A stretch of 64,000 nt of DNA from Turbatrix aceti (GCA_963969345.1 OZ017767.1:8460739-8524738), one strand, 5' to 3'. Numbered from the stretch's first letter, positions 20,707 to 30,322 are shown. Translations and numbers: made by a program. Notes: generated from the letters alone by a model not told the origin.

Positions 20707-21501
20707 TTACTGAGCTGCCTCAGCGGCGGCTTCCACGGCAGGCGACGTACGAGGTCCGACGACCAGAAGACCTTTGCCAGGGATCAACTTGACCTGAAGG
20801 TTGTTGGTGTTGACGTCTTCCGGGATCGTGATGACGTGCGTTTCGGAGCGGGTGACGGAGCGGGATTCGCCTTCCTTGGTGCGGGTTGCCTTGACGTGCA
20901 GCTTGCCTTCGCTCAGGTAAACAGCCACATCGCTGGGCTCGAAGCGACGCAGTTCGTGGAGCTTCACCTTGAACGGCTTGGGAGCGTCAGAAAGTTCGAG
21001 GCGCTTGGCATCGGCGGGGAGATCGTTCTGCTTCTCGGCGCCGAGTCCGGCTTGGACCTGGAGATCGACGGCGTCTTCGTGGTGGTGGCGGCGACCGTGG
21101 TGGGGCTTTCCGTGAGGTGAGCCATGGCGCTGGCCATGCGGGGATCCATGTCGACCTCCGCCGTGGTGTTTTCCATGACGCCGATCTCCATGTTTCTTTG
21201 CCGGGCTTTGACTGCGTCCACGGCGCTTTTCGCCTTCAGAATCCGACGACGAAGAAGAAGAAGAAGATGAAGATGTTGATTCCGAACGGTGACGACGGCC
21301 CTTGTGGCGTCCCATGTGATGACGAGGCCCAAGACCTGGATGAATGGGACCAAAGCCGACTCCGCCGTGTCCAGGGAAGTGACCAAAGTCGCTTTCAAAA
21401 TCATAGCCGGGGGGAGCCCAGCGACCAAAAAGTCCAAAGCGACGACCGGGTAGTTGACGGCCTCCGAAAGGAGCGTAGATAGGTTGAGTGTGAGAATCCA
21501 T
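20707..21501 (-). CDS. sHSP-like gene 6 (subfamily B)
   Basis: Single exon, 264 residues from MDSHTQPIYAPFGGRQ; the open frame extends 53 codons upstream but through the TATA box, so ATG 21501 is chosen. Head RRFGLFGRWAPPGYDFESDF, then HHMGRHKGRRHRSES. The Ser tract is short (about 12), followed by DSEGEKRRGRSQSPAKKHGDRRHGK and repeated GSPHGQRHGSPHGK. Domain: FKVKLHELRRFEPSDVAVYL, GKLHVKATRTKEGESRS, HVITIPEDVNTNNLQVKLIP, GKGLLVVG. The C-terminus is AVEAAAEAAQ. Nearly the same domain as genes 8 and 10 but a distinct head. Confidence 0.85.
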   Translation of the reverse strand: MDSHTQPIYAPFGGRQLPGRRFGLFGRWAPPGYDFESDFGHFPGHGGVGFGPIHPGLGPRHHMGRHKGRRHRSESTSSSSSSSSSSDSEGEKRRGRSQSPAKKHGDRRHGKHHGGGRHGSPHGQRHGSPHGKPHHGRRHHHEDAVDLQVQAGLGAEKQNDLPADAKRLELSDAPKPFKVKLHELRRFEPSDVAVYLSEGKLHVKATRTKEGESRSVTRSETHVITIPEDVNTNNLQVKLIPGKGLLVVGPRTSPAVEAAAEAAQ

Positions 21502-22403
21502 GTTGAAGTCTATGACTTTTGCTTGAAAGAAATGTCTTTTATGCGACCCCACGCGTACAAGATGTCTGTCAGAATACAAACGTACAGACAAGTGCTCGTC
21601 GCTGATCTTTGCTTGCAATGACCGCCTTTTCCCGTCAAAAAAAGGCGGGGCTAAAAACAAAGTGACGTCATAGATGTTTTTTCTGAAAAAAAAATGTTAT
21701 TTCGAAATCAGAATATATTGAGACAAAAACAAATTTTGTTACAAAATTAGAAATTTCCAATGCTTTTTTTGGTGAAAAAAATTATCCTGTTACTGCGCAT
21801 TTTCATCAACAAAAATTTTTTGTATCCTGTTCTCCGCTCTCTCAATTTTCACATGCTGCCTTCAGCTGGAAAAGACACACATCGTTGTCTTTTCCAGTTC
21901 GCTTTGTTTACAGCATAGCCAAGGGCGTTAGCCTCAAAACGTGTTATTTTTTCCTGTAAAATGCCCACTATGGTCAGCTGTTTCGTACATAAACAGTTGA
22001 CCAGTGAACAAGTTTTTTTAAATGCAACCTAATAAGTTTTGTAATTATCAAAGTATTATTATGCATGTCAGTATAATAAATATTATTTGCCCCCAGAAAA
22101 AAACAAGTCTGTCGTTGTTTTTTGAACGCAAGTGCAAAGATCAGAACCAGTTTCCATGTTTTTTTGCCCCTCTTTCGAAATAGATCTTGACCACTGACAC
22201 ATTTCGTGTCGAAAACACTTCTGACGTCATTTCTTTTTTTGCTCCGCCCCCTTCCCCAACGCTCGGTGTTTCGACGCGAAAAGGCGGCCACTGCACGCAA
22301 AGATCAGCGACAAGTCACATGTTTTTGCACGCGCGTAGAAATACATCTTGTCCGAAGAACCTCGTATAAAAGTCACTTTTGCACTCCCAGATTCATCATC
22401 AAC
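21502..22403. promoter_or_regulatory. Divergent promoter region, sHSP-like genes 6 and 7
   Basis: Gene 6 side: CATAAAAG at 21537-21544, AAGATCAGCGAC at 21598-21609, GGCGGGG, TGACGTCA at 21663-21670. Gene 7 side: a first CAAAGATCAG near 22135, TTTCGTGTCGAAAACAC at 22203-22219, TGACGTCA at 22222-22229, CTCCGCCCCC, GGTGTTTCGACGCGAAAAGG at 22265-22284, AAAGATCAGCGAC at 22299-22311, ACATCTTGT, TATAAAAG at 22365-22372. The latter ends 31 bases before the ATG. Confidence 0.7.
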
Positions 22404-23219
22404 ATGGACCACCGCTCTATTCCAGTCAACTACCAGCCTTTTGGCGAATCCTTCGCCCCTCAACTTCCCAGCCGCCGCTTCGGACCCCTTGGCCGCTGGC
22501 TCCCTGACGCATGGGCTCGTCCCCAGCATCCCGACTTTGCACCCGAAGGTGATTTCCCCTCCGGTAAGCGCGGCCACTGCAAGAAAGGACGTCGAAACCG
22601 CTCCGAGTCTACTTCGTCGTCGTCTTCTTCTGATTCTTCATCGGACTCCTCGCCCGAAGAAGAAGTCGGTCGTCGCAGCCCAGGCCCTGCAAAGAAATGC
22701 GGTGGACGCCGTCATGGCCACCGCTTCCACGGCCACGGTCATGGTCACGTCCACAAGCACCACTTCATGCGACCCTTCATGCCGGCCGGCTTCTACGATT
22801 ACCAGCGACACGGCCGCCGTTTTGGACACTGTGAACGTGGACCAGCCGTCGACTTGACTATCCAGAACGGCGACGACGAAGATTTTCACGTTGTTCAGCC
22901 CGAAGAAGAGCTCGCATCCGATGTCCGTCATCTTATTATCGCGGACCCTCCTACCGACAAGCGCTACAAGCTGAAGCTGCACGAGCTGCGCCGCTACGAG
23001 CCCAGTGAAGTGAAGGTTTTTCGAAGTAACGGTAAGCTGACCGTCAAGGCCACCCGCACCAAGGAAGGCGAATCTCGCTCTGTCACCCGCTCCGAGACTC
23101 ACGTCATCACAATCCCGGCCGACGTCGACCCTGATTCGCTCCAGATCAAACTCAAGCCACGCAGAGGACTTTTGATCTTGGGATCCAAGTCTGCCGAGGC
23201 CGTTGCTGCCGCCGAGTAA
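22404..23219 (+). CDS. sHSP-like gene 7 (subfamily A)
   Basis: Single exon, 271 residues from MDHRSIPVNYQPFGESFA; longer upstream frames cross the TATA box and were rejected. The central part reads KRGHCKKGRRNRSES, a Ser/Asp tract, PEEEVGRRSPGPAKKCGGRR, HGHGHGHVHKHHFMRPFMP. The domain reads YKLKLHELRRYEPSEVKVF, GKLTVKATRTKEGESRS, HVITIPADVDPDSLQIKLKP, RRGLLILG. It is close to gene 1 in the opposite orientation and almost the same as gene 9 (one residue differs: EEELAS against EEEIAS). Confidence 0.87.
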   Translation: MDHRSIPVNYQPFGESFAPQLPSRRFGPLGRWLPDAWARPQHPDFAPEGDFPSGKRGHCKKGRRNRSESTSSSSSSDSSSDSSPEEEVGRRSPGPAKKCGGRRHGHRFHGHGHGHVHKHHFMRPFMPAGFYDYQRHGRRFGHCERGPAVDLTIQNGDDEDFHVVQPEEELASDVRHLIIADPPTDKRYKLKLHELRRYEPSEVKVFRSNGKLTVKATRTKEGESRSVTRSETHVITIPADVDPDSLQIKLKPRRGLLILGSKSAEAVAAAE

Positions 23220-23395
23220 TATGCCATCTTTGACATTCCTTGTAACTTTTGTGCATTTTTCATAATTATTGCTTTAAACTGATATTTGTTAATTGTTGTT
23301 TTATATTGCGAAATATATTGAAAATCCAATCATTGTTGAATTTGAGAAAGGGAAATGGGAAGGGAGATTAAAGAAATAGAGATTGCTGCCTGGTA

Positions 23396-23419
23396 GAGCC
23401 TGCGTTTCAATCGCGGCTC
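23396..23419 (+). other. Conserved 3' hairpin, sHSP-like gene 7
   Basis: GAGCC, bulged T, GCG, loop TTTCAAT, CGC, GGCTC, framed by GATTGCTGCCTGGTA and CTGAGTGCGCATTTC. It begins 177 bases past the stop. Confidence 0.6.
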
Positions 23420-23852
23420 CTGAGTGCGCATTTCTTTGAAGGGTTGCATTAAAGTTATCGTAATTAGACTGCCTTCATTGTGACTATACTATAGAGGGGG
23501 TTGACATTGGAAACAGAACTTGATCAATGCTTTATGTAAATCAAAGTCGAATTACGAAATTACTTTTTTTCGGAATTTAAAGTCCCGCATCCAGAAATAG
23601 ACGCCGAAAGACGTTTTTTGGTGTAATTGAATAATTGTTTTAATGAAAATCTGTTTTCTTTCTTCAACAAACTTTTTTGACAGACAAACAATACATTATT
23701 TTTCTTGCTTGTTTTTTGACAGACATTGTGTTGATTTTTTTGAGTTTTTACGCAACATTTGTACCAATCGCGATCATCTGCAAACATCACGTCGATGTAT
23801 TGGTAAACAATCATTTTTATGACCTCCCGTCTTCGAAGAAAACGCGCACTCG

Positions 23853-23877
23853 GAAACCGCGACAAAGGCGCAAGTTC
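23853..23877 (-). other. Conserved 3' hairpin, sHSP-like gene 8
   Basis: Same weak B-type form as gene 6 (GAAACCGCG, ACAAAGG, CGCAAGTTC), next to CTTCGAAGAAAACGCGC. About 170 bases past the stop of gene 8. Confidence 0.5.
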
Positions 23878-24043
23878 GACCAGGCTGCGTTTATGACCCC
23901 CCCCATACTTCAACCCAAAACATTCTAAGACTGATAGCAATACAGTTTTATTGTTTACAATAATAAAAATAATGCAAGCATGAGTAACATTAGAGTTGAA
24001 CAAGTATTTTTTTGTTTTTACAAGTATTCAAGAAACATAGCAA

Positions 24044-24874
24044 TTACTGAGCAGCCTCAGCGGCGGCTTCCACGGTAGGCGCAGTACGAGGTCCGACGAC
24101 CAGAAGACCTTTGCCAGGGATCAACTTGACCTGAAGGCTGTCGGTGTTGACGTCTTCCGGGATCGTGATGACGTGTGTTTCGGAGCGGGTGACGGAGCGG
24201 GATTCGCCTTCCTTGGTGTGGGTGGCCTTGACGTGCAGCTTGCCTTCGCTCAGGTAGACAGCCACATCGCTGGGCTCGAAGCGACGCAGTTCGTGGAGCT
24301 TCACCTTGTAAGGCTTGGGAGCGTCAGAAAGTTCGAGGCGCTTGGCATCGGCGGGGAGATCGTTCTGCTTCTCGGCGCCGAGACCGGCTTGGACCTGGAG
24401 ATCGACGGCGTCTTCGTGGTGGTGGCGGCGACCGTATTGGGGCTTTCCGTGAGGTGAGCCATGGCGCTGGCCATGCGGGGAGCCATGACGTCCTCCTCCG
24501 CCGTGGCGATTTCCATGACGCCGACCGCCGCGCTTCTTTGCTGGGCTCGGGCTGCGTCCACGGCGCTTTTCATCTTCAGATTCCGAAGAAGAAGAAGAGG
24601 AAGAAGACGAAGAAGAAGACGAAGAAGTGGATTCTGATCTGTTGCGACGACCCTTATGGCCATGTCCATGGCGTCCTCCGTGGCGACGAGGTCCATGGCC
24701 AGGATGAACCGGACCGAAACCAGCTCCGTGGTGACCAAAGTCTTCTTCGGCACCATCGAAGATAGGGCGAGACCAGGGATCTTGATGCCATCGACCGAAA
24801 GGTCCAAAGCGACGACCGGGAAGTTGAGGAGGGCCTCCAAAAGGTCCGTAGAGAGATTGAGTACGAGGATCCAT
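24044..24874 (-). CDS. sHSP-like gene 8 (subfamily B)
   Basis: Single exon, 276 residues from MDPRTQSLYGPFGGPPQLPG. Head RRFGPFGRWHQDPWSRP, acidic DGAEEDFGHHG, then RRHGGRHGHGHKGRRNRSES, a pure Ser tract of about 15 (82-97), ESEDEKRRGRSPSPAKKRGG, and GSPHGQRHGSPHGK. The domain (165-262) reads YKVKLHELRRFEPSDVAVYL, GKLHVKATHTKEGESRS, HVITIPEDVNTDSLQVKLIP, GKGLLVVG. The RSPSP and Ser/Glu segments look like kinase target sites. Protein sequence is the same as gene 10. TTGCAG lies 9 bases before the ATG. Confidence 0.87.
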   Translation of the reverse strand: MDPRTQSLYGPFGGPPQLPGRRFGPFGRWHQDPWSRPIFDGAEEDFGHHGAGFGPVHPGHGPRRHGGRHGHGHKGRRNRSESTSSSSSSSSSSSSSSESEDEKRRGRSPSPAKKRGGRRHGNRHGGGGRHGSPHGQRHGSPHGKPQYGRRHHHEDAVDLQVQAGLGAEKQNDLPADAKRLELSDAPKPYKVKLHELRRFEPSDVAVYLSEGKLHVKATHTKEGESRSVTRSETHVITIPEDVNTDSLQVKLIPGKGLLVVGPRTAPTVEAAAEAAQ

Positions 24875-25834
24875 ATTGTTCCTGCAAGTAAAAGTTGAAA
24901 AGATGACTTTTGCTTGTCAACGATGGCTTTTATGCGACCTCACTCGAACACGATGTCTCTCAAAGTACAAACACGCGGTCGTCGCTGATCTTTGCTTACA
25001 GGGACCGCCTTCTCGCGACAAAAAAAGGCGGAGGCACAAACAGTGTGACGTCACAGGTGTTTTCGACTGGAAAAAAATGTTATTTTGAAATAGGGTTCAA
25101 TTGTGCCAAAAATAGATTTTGTAAAAATGATGTTGGAAAAAATAAATAAAAATTATAGGAAATTCCCAAATGCTGCGTTTTTCGTTGAAAAAAAATTCTT
25201 CCTGGCTGGCTGCTGCGCGTTTTCAACCATCCACTGTTTTTTTGTTCCCTGCCCTCCGCTCTCTCATTTTTCTCGTGGTTGTCTGAACACACATCGATTT
25301 CTCTTCCCCTTTGCTCTGTTTTCAGCACAGCCATAGGCGTTGCGCTCTCCAAACGTGTTGTTTTTTTCTGAAATGAGCCCCATTTGGTCAGCTGTTTTGT
25401 ACATCAACGTATATATTTAGTTTGGCCCCGTTTTTGTGGATATTCATGAGATATTTTTATCCCTTTACATAAAACATTTTTCCTCGTTAGTGTCAAAAAC
25501 GACGGGAGCCAACAGGTGTTTCTATCCAGACAAAAACAAGTCTGTCATTGTTTTTTGAACGCAAGTGCAAAGATCAGCACCAATTTCCGTGTTTTTTGCC
25601 TTCTTTCGAAATAGATCTTGACCACTGACACATTTCGTGTCGAAAACACTTCTGACGTCATTTCTTTTTTTGCTCCGCCCCCTTCCCCAACGCTCGGTGT
25701 TTCGACGCGAAAAGGCGGCCACTGCACGCAAAGATCAGCGACAAGTCACATGTTTTTGCACGCGCGTAGAAATACATCTTGTCCGAAGAACCTCGTATAA
25801 AAGTCACTTTTGCACTCCCAGATTCATCATCAAC
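24875..25834. promoter_or_regulatory. Divergent promoter region, sHSP-like genes 8 and 9
   Basis: Gene 8 side: CATAAAAG at 24927-24934 (53 bases before the ATG, farther than in A genes), a CTGATCTTTG copy near 24985, GGCGG, TGACGTCA at 25046-25053 followed by CAGGTGTTTTCGAC. Gene 9 side: CAAAGATCAG near 25569, TGACGTCA at 25653-25660, CTCCGCCCCC, AAAGATCAGCGAC at 25730-25742, TATAAAAG at 25796-25803. Confidence 0.7.
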
Positions 25835-26650
25835 ATGGACCACCGCTCTATTCCAGTCAACTACCAGCCTTTTGGCGAATCCTTCGCCCCTCAACTTCCC
25901 AGCCGCCGCTTCGGACCCCTTGGCCGCTGGCTCCCTGACGCATGGGCTCGTCCCCAGCATCCCGACTTTGCACCCGAAGGTGATTTCCCCTCCGGTAAGC
26001 GCGGCCACTGCAAGAAAGGACGTCGAAACCGCTCCGAGTCTACTTCGTCGTCGTCTTCTTCTGATTCTTCATCGGACTCCTCGCCCGAAGAAGAAGTCGG
26101 TCGTCGCAGCCCAGGCCCTGCAAAGAAATGCGGTGGACGCCGTCATGGCCACCGCTTCCACGGCCACGGTCATGGTCACGTCCACAAGCACCACTTCATG
26201 CGTCCTTTCATGCCCGCCGGCTTCTACGATTACCAGCGACACGGCCGCCGATTTGGACACTGTGAACGTGGACCAGCCGTCGACCTGACTATCCAGAACG
26301 GCGACGACGAAGATTTTCACGTTGTTCAGCCCGAAGAAGAGATCGCATCCGATGTCCGTCATCTTATTATCGCGGACCCTCCTACCGACAAGCGCTACAA
26401 GCTGAAGCTGCACGAGCTGCGCCGCTACGAGCCCAGTGAAGTGAAGGTTTTTCGAAGTAACGGTAAGCTGACCGTCAAGGCCACCCGCACCAAGGAAGGC
26501 GAATCTCGCTCTGTCACCCGCTCCGAGACTCACGTCATCACAATCCCGGCCGACGTCGACCCTGATTCGCTCCAGATCAAACTCAAGCCACGCAGAGGAC
26601 TTTTGATCTTGGGATCCAAGTCTGCCGAGGCCGTTGCTGCCGCCGAGTAA
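25835..26650 (+). CDS. sHSP-like gene 9 (subfamily A, twin of gene 7)
   Basis: Single exon, 271 residues, one residue different from gene 7. All six base differences I see between the twins fall within 26203-26342. Three of them are GTCCTTTC for GACCCTTC and GCCCGCC for GCCGGCC. The alpha-crystallin-like domain proper is unchanged. Head-to-head with gene 8, convergent with gene 10. Confidence 0.87.
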   Translation: MDHRSIPVNYQPFGESFAPQLPSRRFGPLGRWLPDAWARPQHPDFAPEGDFPSGKRGHCKKGRRNRSESTSSSSSSDSSSDSSPEEEVGRRSPGPAKKCGGRRHGHRFHGHGHGHVHKHHFMRPFMPAGFYDYQRHGRRFGHCERGPAVDLTIQNGDDEDFHVVQPEEEIASDVRHLIIADPPTDKRYKLKLHELRRYEPSEVKVFRSNGKLTVKATRTKEGESRSVTRSETHVITIPADVDPDSLQIKLKPRRGLLILGSKSAEAVAAAE

Positions 26651-26826
26651 TATGCCATCTTTGACATTCCTTGTAACTTTTGTGCATTTTTCATAATTAT
26701 TGCTTTAAACTGATATTTGTTAATTGTTGTTTTATATTGCGAAATATATTGAAAATCCAATCATTGTTGAATTTGAGAAAGGGAAATGGGAAGGGAGATT
26801 AAAGAAATAGAGATTGCTGCCTGGTA

Positions 26827-26850
26827 GAGCCTGCGTTTCAATCGCGGCTC
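26827..26850 (+). other. Conserved 3' hairpin, sHSP-like gene 9
   Basis: Exact copy of the gene 7 hairpin, within the tandem duplication. Confidence 0.6.
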
Positions 26851-27283
26851 CTGAGTGCGCATTTCTTTGAAGGGTTGCATTAAAGTTATCGTAATTAGAC
26901 TGCCTTCATTGTGACTATACTATAGAGGGGGTTGACATTGGAAACAGAACTTGATCAATGCTTTATGTAAATCAAAGTCGAATTACGAAATTACTTTTTT
27001 TCGGAATTTAAAGTCCCGCATCCAGAAATAGACGCCGAAAGACGTTTTTTGGTGTAATTGAATAATTGTTTTAATGAAAATCTGTTTTCTTTCTTCAACA
27101 AACTTTTTTGACAGACAAACAATACATTATTTTTCTTGCTTGTTTTTTGACAGACATTGTGTTGATTTTTTTGAGTTTTTACGCAACATTTGTACCAATC
27201 GCGATCATCTGCAAACATCACGTCGATGTATTGGTAAACAATCATTTTTATGACCTCCCGTCTTCGAAGAAAACGCGCACTCG

Positions 27284-27308
27284 GAAACCGCGACAAAGGC
27301 GCAAGTTC
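27284..27308 (-). other. Conserved 3' hairpin, sHSP-like gene 10
   Basis: Exact copy of the gene 8 hairpin, within the tandem duplication. Confidence 0.5.
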
Positions 27309-27474
27309 GACCAGGCTGCGTTTATGACCCCCCCCATACTTCAACCCAAAACATTCTAAGACTGATAGCAATACAGTTTTATTGTTTACAATAATAAAAA
27401 TAATGCAAGCATGAGTAACATTAGAGTTGAACAAGTATTTTTTTGTTTTTACAAGTATTCAAGAAACATAGCAA

Positions 27475-28305
27475 TTACTGAGCAGCCTCAGCGGCGGCTT
27501 CCACGGTAGGCGCAGTACGAGGTCCGACGACCAGAAGACCTTTGCCAGGGATCAACTTGACCTGAAGGCTGTCGGTGTTGACGTCTTCCGGGATCGTGAT
27601 GACGTGTGTTTCGGAGCGGGTGACGGAGCGGGATTCGCCTTCCTTGGTGTGGGTGGCCTTGACGTGCAGCTTGCCTTCGCTCAGGTAGACAGCCACATCG
27701 CTGGGCTCGAAGCGACGCAGTTCGTGGAGCTTCACCTTGTAAGGCTTGGGAGCGTCAGAAAGTTCGAGGCGCTTGGCATCGGCGGGGAGATCGTTCTGCT
27801 TCTCGGCGCCGAGACCGGCTTGGACCTGGAGATCGACGGCGTCTTCGTGGTGGTGGCGGCGACCGTATTGGGGCTTTCCGTGAGGTGAGCCATGGCGCTG
27901 GCCATGCGGGGAGCCATGACGTCCTCCTCCGCCGTGGCGATTTCCATGACGCCGACCGCCGCGCTTCTTTGCTGGGCTCGGGCTGCGTCCACGGCGCTTT
28001 TCATCTTCAGATTCCGAAGAAGAAGAAGAGGAAGAAGACGAAGAAGAAGACGAAGAAGTGGATTCTGATCTGTTGCGACGACCCTTATGGCCATGTCCAT
28101 GGCGTCCTCCGTGGCGACGAGGTCCATGGCCAGGATGAACCGGACCGAAACCAGCTCCGTGGTGACCAAAGTCTTCTTCGGCACCATCGAAGATAGGGCG
28201 AGACCAGGGATCTTGATGCCATCGACCGAAAGGTCCAAAGCGACGACCGGGAAGTTGAGGAGGGCCTCCAAAAGGTCCGTAGAGAGATTGAGTACGAGGA
28301 TCCAT
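27475..28305 (-). CDS. sHSP-like gene 10 (subfamily B, twin of gene 8)
   Basis: Single exon, 276 residues, identical in protein sequence to gene 8, including the HTKEGESRS variant where other members have RTKEGESRS. Because the twin is part of the 3,431-base duplication, identity reflects recency and need not mean selection. Head-to-head with gene 11. Confidence 0.87.
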   Translation of the reverse strand: MDPRTQSLYGPFGGPPQLPGRRFGPFGRWHQDPWSRPIFDGAEEDFGHHGAGFGPVHPGHGPRRHGGRHGHGHKGRRNRSESTSSSSSSSSSSSSSSESEDEKRRGRSPSPAKKRGGRRHGNRHGGGGRHGSPHGQRHGSPHGKPQYGRRHHHEDAVDLQVQAGLGAEKQNDLPADAKRLELSDAPKPYKVKLHELRRFEPSDVAVYLSEGKLHVKATHTKEGESRSVTRSETHVITIPEDVNTDSLQVKLIPGKGLLVVGPRTAPTVEAAAEAAQ

Positions 28306-29265
28306 ATTGTTCCTGCAAGTAAAAGTTGAAAAGATGACTTTTGCTTGTCAACGATGGCTTTTATGCGACCTCACTCGAACACGATGTCTCTCAAAGTACA
28401 AACACGCGGTCGTCGCTGATCTTTGCTTACAGGGACCGCCTTCTCGCGACAAAAAAAGGCGGAGGCACAAACAGTGTGACGTCACAGGTGTTTTCGACTG
28501 GAAAAAAATGTTATTTTGAAATAGGGTTCAATTGTGCCAAAAATAGATTTTGTAAAAATGATGTTGGAAAAAATAAATAAAAATTATAGGAAATTCCCAA
28601 ATGCTGCGTTTTTCGTTGAAAAAAAATTCTTCCTGGCTGGCTGCTGCGCGTTTTCAACCATCCACTGTTTTTTTGTTCCCTGCCCTCCGCTCTCTCATTT
28701 TTCTCGTGGTTGTCTGAACACACATCGATTTCTCTTCCCCTTTGCTCTGTTTTCAGCACAGCCATAGGCGTTGCGCTCTCCAAACGTGTTGTTTTTTTCT
28801 GAAATGAGCCCCATTTGGTCAGCTGTTTTGTACATCAACGTATATATTTAGTTTGGCCCCGTTTTTGTGGATATTCATGAGATATTTTTATCCCTTTACA
28901 TAAAACATTTTTCCTCGTTAGTGTCAAAAACGACGGGAGCCAACAGGTGTTTCTATCCAGACAAAAACAAGTCTGTCATTGTTTTTTGAACGCAAGTGCA
29001 AAGATCAGCACCAATTTCCGTGTTTTTTGCCTTCTTTCGAAATAGATCTTGACCACTGACACATTTCGTGTCGAAAACACTTCTGACGTCATTTCTTTTT
29101 TTGCTCCGCCCCCTTCCCCAACGCTCGGTGTTTCGACGCGAAAAGGCGGCCACTGCACGCAAAGATCAGCGACAAGTCACATGTTTTTGCACGCGCGTAG
29201 AAATACATCTTGTCCGAAGAACCTCGTATAAAAGTCACTTTTGCACTCCCAGATTCATCATCAAC
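28306..29265. promoter_or_regulatory. Divergent promoter region, sHSP-like genes 10 and 11
   Basis: Copy of the gene 8/9 region: CATAAAAG at 28358-28365 and TGACGTCA at 28477-28484 for gene 10; TGACGTCA at 29084-29091, AAAGATCAGCGAC near 29161 and TATAAAAG at 29227-29234 for gene 11. Gene 11 therefore has the gene 7/9 promoter although its coding sequence differs. Confidence 0.7.
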
Positions 29266-30123
29266 ATGGACCACCGCTCTATTCCAGTCAACTACCAACC
29301 TTTTGGCGAATCCTTCGCCCCTCAACTTCCCACCCGCCGCTTCGGACCCTTTGGCCGCTGGCTCCCCGACGCTTGGGCTCGTCCCGACTTTGTTGGCGAC
29401 GGAGGCTACGGCCCCTGCGCCGCTCCCGACTTTCATCATGGACGTAAGCGCGGCCACTGCAAGAAAGGACGCCGAAACCGTTCGGAATCTACATCTTCGT
29501 CGTCTTCGTCTGATTCTTCTTCGGACTCCTCGCCTGAGGAAGAAGTCGGTCGTCGCAGTCCCGGACCTGCAAAGAAATGCGGTGGACGCCGTCACGGACA
29601 ACGCTTCCACGGACATGGTCATGGTCATGGCCACGGTCACGGCCATAAACACCACTTCATGCGACCCTTCATGCCAGGCGGATTCTACGGTCACCACGGC
29701 TTCAAGCACCACGACGGCCCCCGATTCGGACATTGTGAACGAGGCCCTGCTGTCGACCTGGCTGTCCAAAACGGCGACAACGAAGACTTTCACGTTGTCG
29801 AGCCGGACGAGGCTCTCGCATCCGACGTTCGTCGTCTCAACATCTCTGAACCGTCGACCGACAAACGCTACAAGCTGAAGCTCCACGAACTGCGTCGCTA
29901 CAACCCCAGCGAAGTGGAGGTTCTCCTGCGCAACGGAAAGCTGACCGTCAAGGCCACCCGCACCAAGGAAATCGAGTCCCGCTCTGTCACCCGCTCCGAG
30001 ACTCATGTCATCACTCTTCCGGAAGACGTCGACCCCGATTCGCTCCAGATCAAATTTAAACCCCGCAAGGGACTTCTGATTCTGGGCACCAAATCGGTCG
30101 CTGTTATTGCTGCCGCAGAGTAG
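29266..30123 (+). CDS. sHSP-like gene 11 (subfamily A)
   Basis: Single exon, 285 residues. The head starts like genes 7/9, then carries the GGYGPCAAPDFHHG insertion shared with gene 3. A long His/Gly tract (HGHGHGHGHGHGHKHH) leads to MPGGFYGHHGFKHHDGPRFG, shared only with gene 12. Domain: YKLKLHELRRYNPSEVEVLL, GKLTVKATRTKEIESRS, HVITLPEDVDPDSLQIKFKP, RKGLLILG. Asn replaces Asp/Glu in RRY(N)PSE, and the end is SVAVIAAAE. The mosaic of gene 7-like promoter, gene 3-like insertion and gene 12-like body suggests recombination between paralogues. Confidence 0.86.
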   Translation: MDHRSIPVNYQPFGESFAPQLPTRRFGPFGRWLPDAWARPDFVGDGGYGPCAAPDFHHGRKRGHCKKGRRNRSESTSSSSSSDSSSDSSPEEEVGRRSPGPAKKCGGRRHGQRFHGHGHGHGHGHGHKHHFMRPFMPGGFYGHHGFKHHDGPRFGHCERGPAVDLAVQNGDNEDFHVVEPDEALASDVRRLNISEPSTDKRYKLKLHELRRYNPSEVEVLLRNGKLTVKATRTKEIESRSVTRSETHVITLPEDVDPDSLQIKFKPRKGLLILGTKSVAVIAAAE

Positions 30124-30298
30124 ATTTGCCGCCTTCGACATTCCTGTACATTTTTATAATTATTGCATTACACTGTTATAATATTAAATTTGTTTATTGT
30201 TGTTTTGTAATTGTAAAAAAATAATATATTGAAAATCCAATTTTCGTTGAATCTGTGGAGGGAGGGGGGACTTGGAAAAATGAGATTGCTGCCTGGTT

Positions 30299-30322
30299 GA
30301 GCCGTCGTTTTAATCGCGGTTC
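30299..30322 (+). other. Conserved 3' hairpin, sHSP-like gene 11
   Basis: GAGCC, GTCG, loop TTTTAAT, CGCGGTTC. One G-C pair of the A-type stem is replaced by G-T. Flanks GATTGCTGCCTGGTT and CTGAGTGCGCATTTC are kept. Confidence 0.55.

Larger units (their letters stand above)
22171..25601. repeat. 3,431-base tandem duplication, copy 1
   Basis: From TCTTTCGAAATAGATC at 22171 the sequence recurs at 25602 with a constant 3,431-base offset. It spans gene 7, its 3' region, gene 8 and the upstream half of the next divergent promoter. By eye the copies differ only in a patch of six bases inside genes 7/9. Confidence 0.85.
25602..29032. repeat. 3,431-base tandem duplication, copy 2
   Basis: Second copy of the unit at 22171, holding genes 9 and 10. 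The repeat continues as a third partial copy from 29033 through the promoter and first codons of gene 11, where it diverges near 29297. That third start shows the array grew by unequal exchange between A-gene promoters. Confidence 0.85.

Noticed and set aside
22206..22403. 66-codon upstream extension of gene 7 (also genes 9 and 11)
   Set aside because: It runs through the CRE and TATA box, and the extension is not conserved in other A genes, whereas MDHRSIPVNY is.
23380..23425. tRNA gene (contains GGTAGAGCC and a possible B-box)
   Set aside because: No acceptor or anticodon stem can be formed; it is only the conserved hairpin.
29089..30141. 350-codon minus-strand ORF opposite gene 11
   Set aside because: A shadow of the gene 11 coding strand; biased codon use in the Ser/Arg/His-rich gene keeps the other strand open. 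Similar shadows lie opposite genes 1, 3, 4, 7 and 9.
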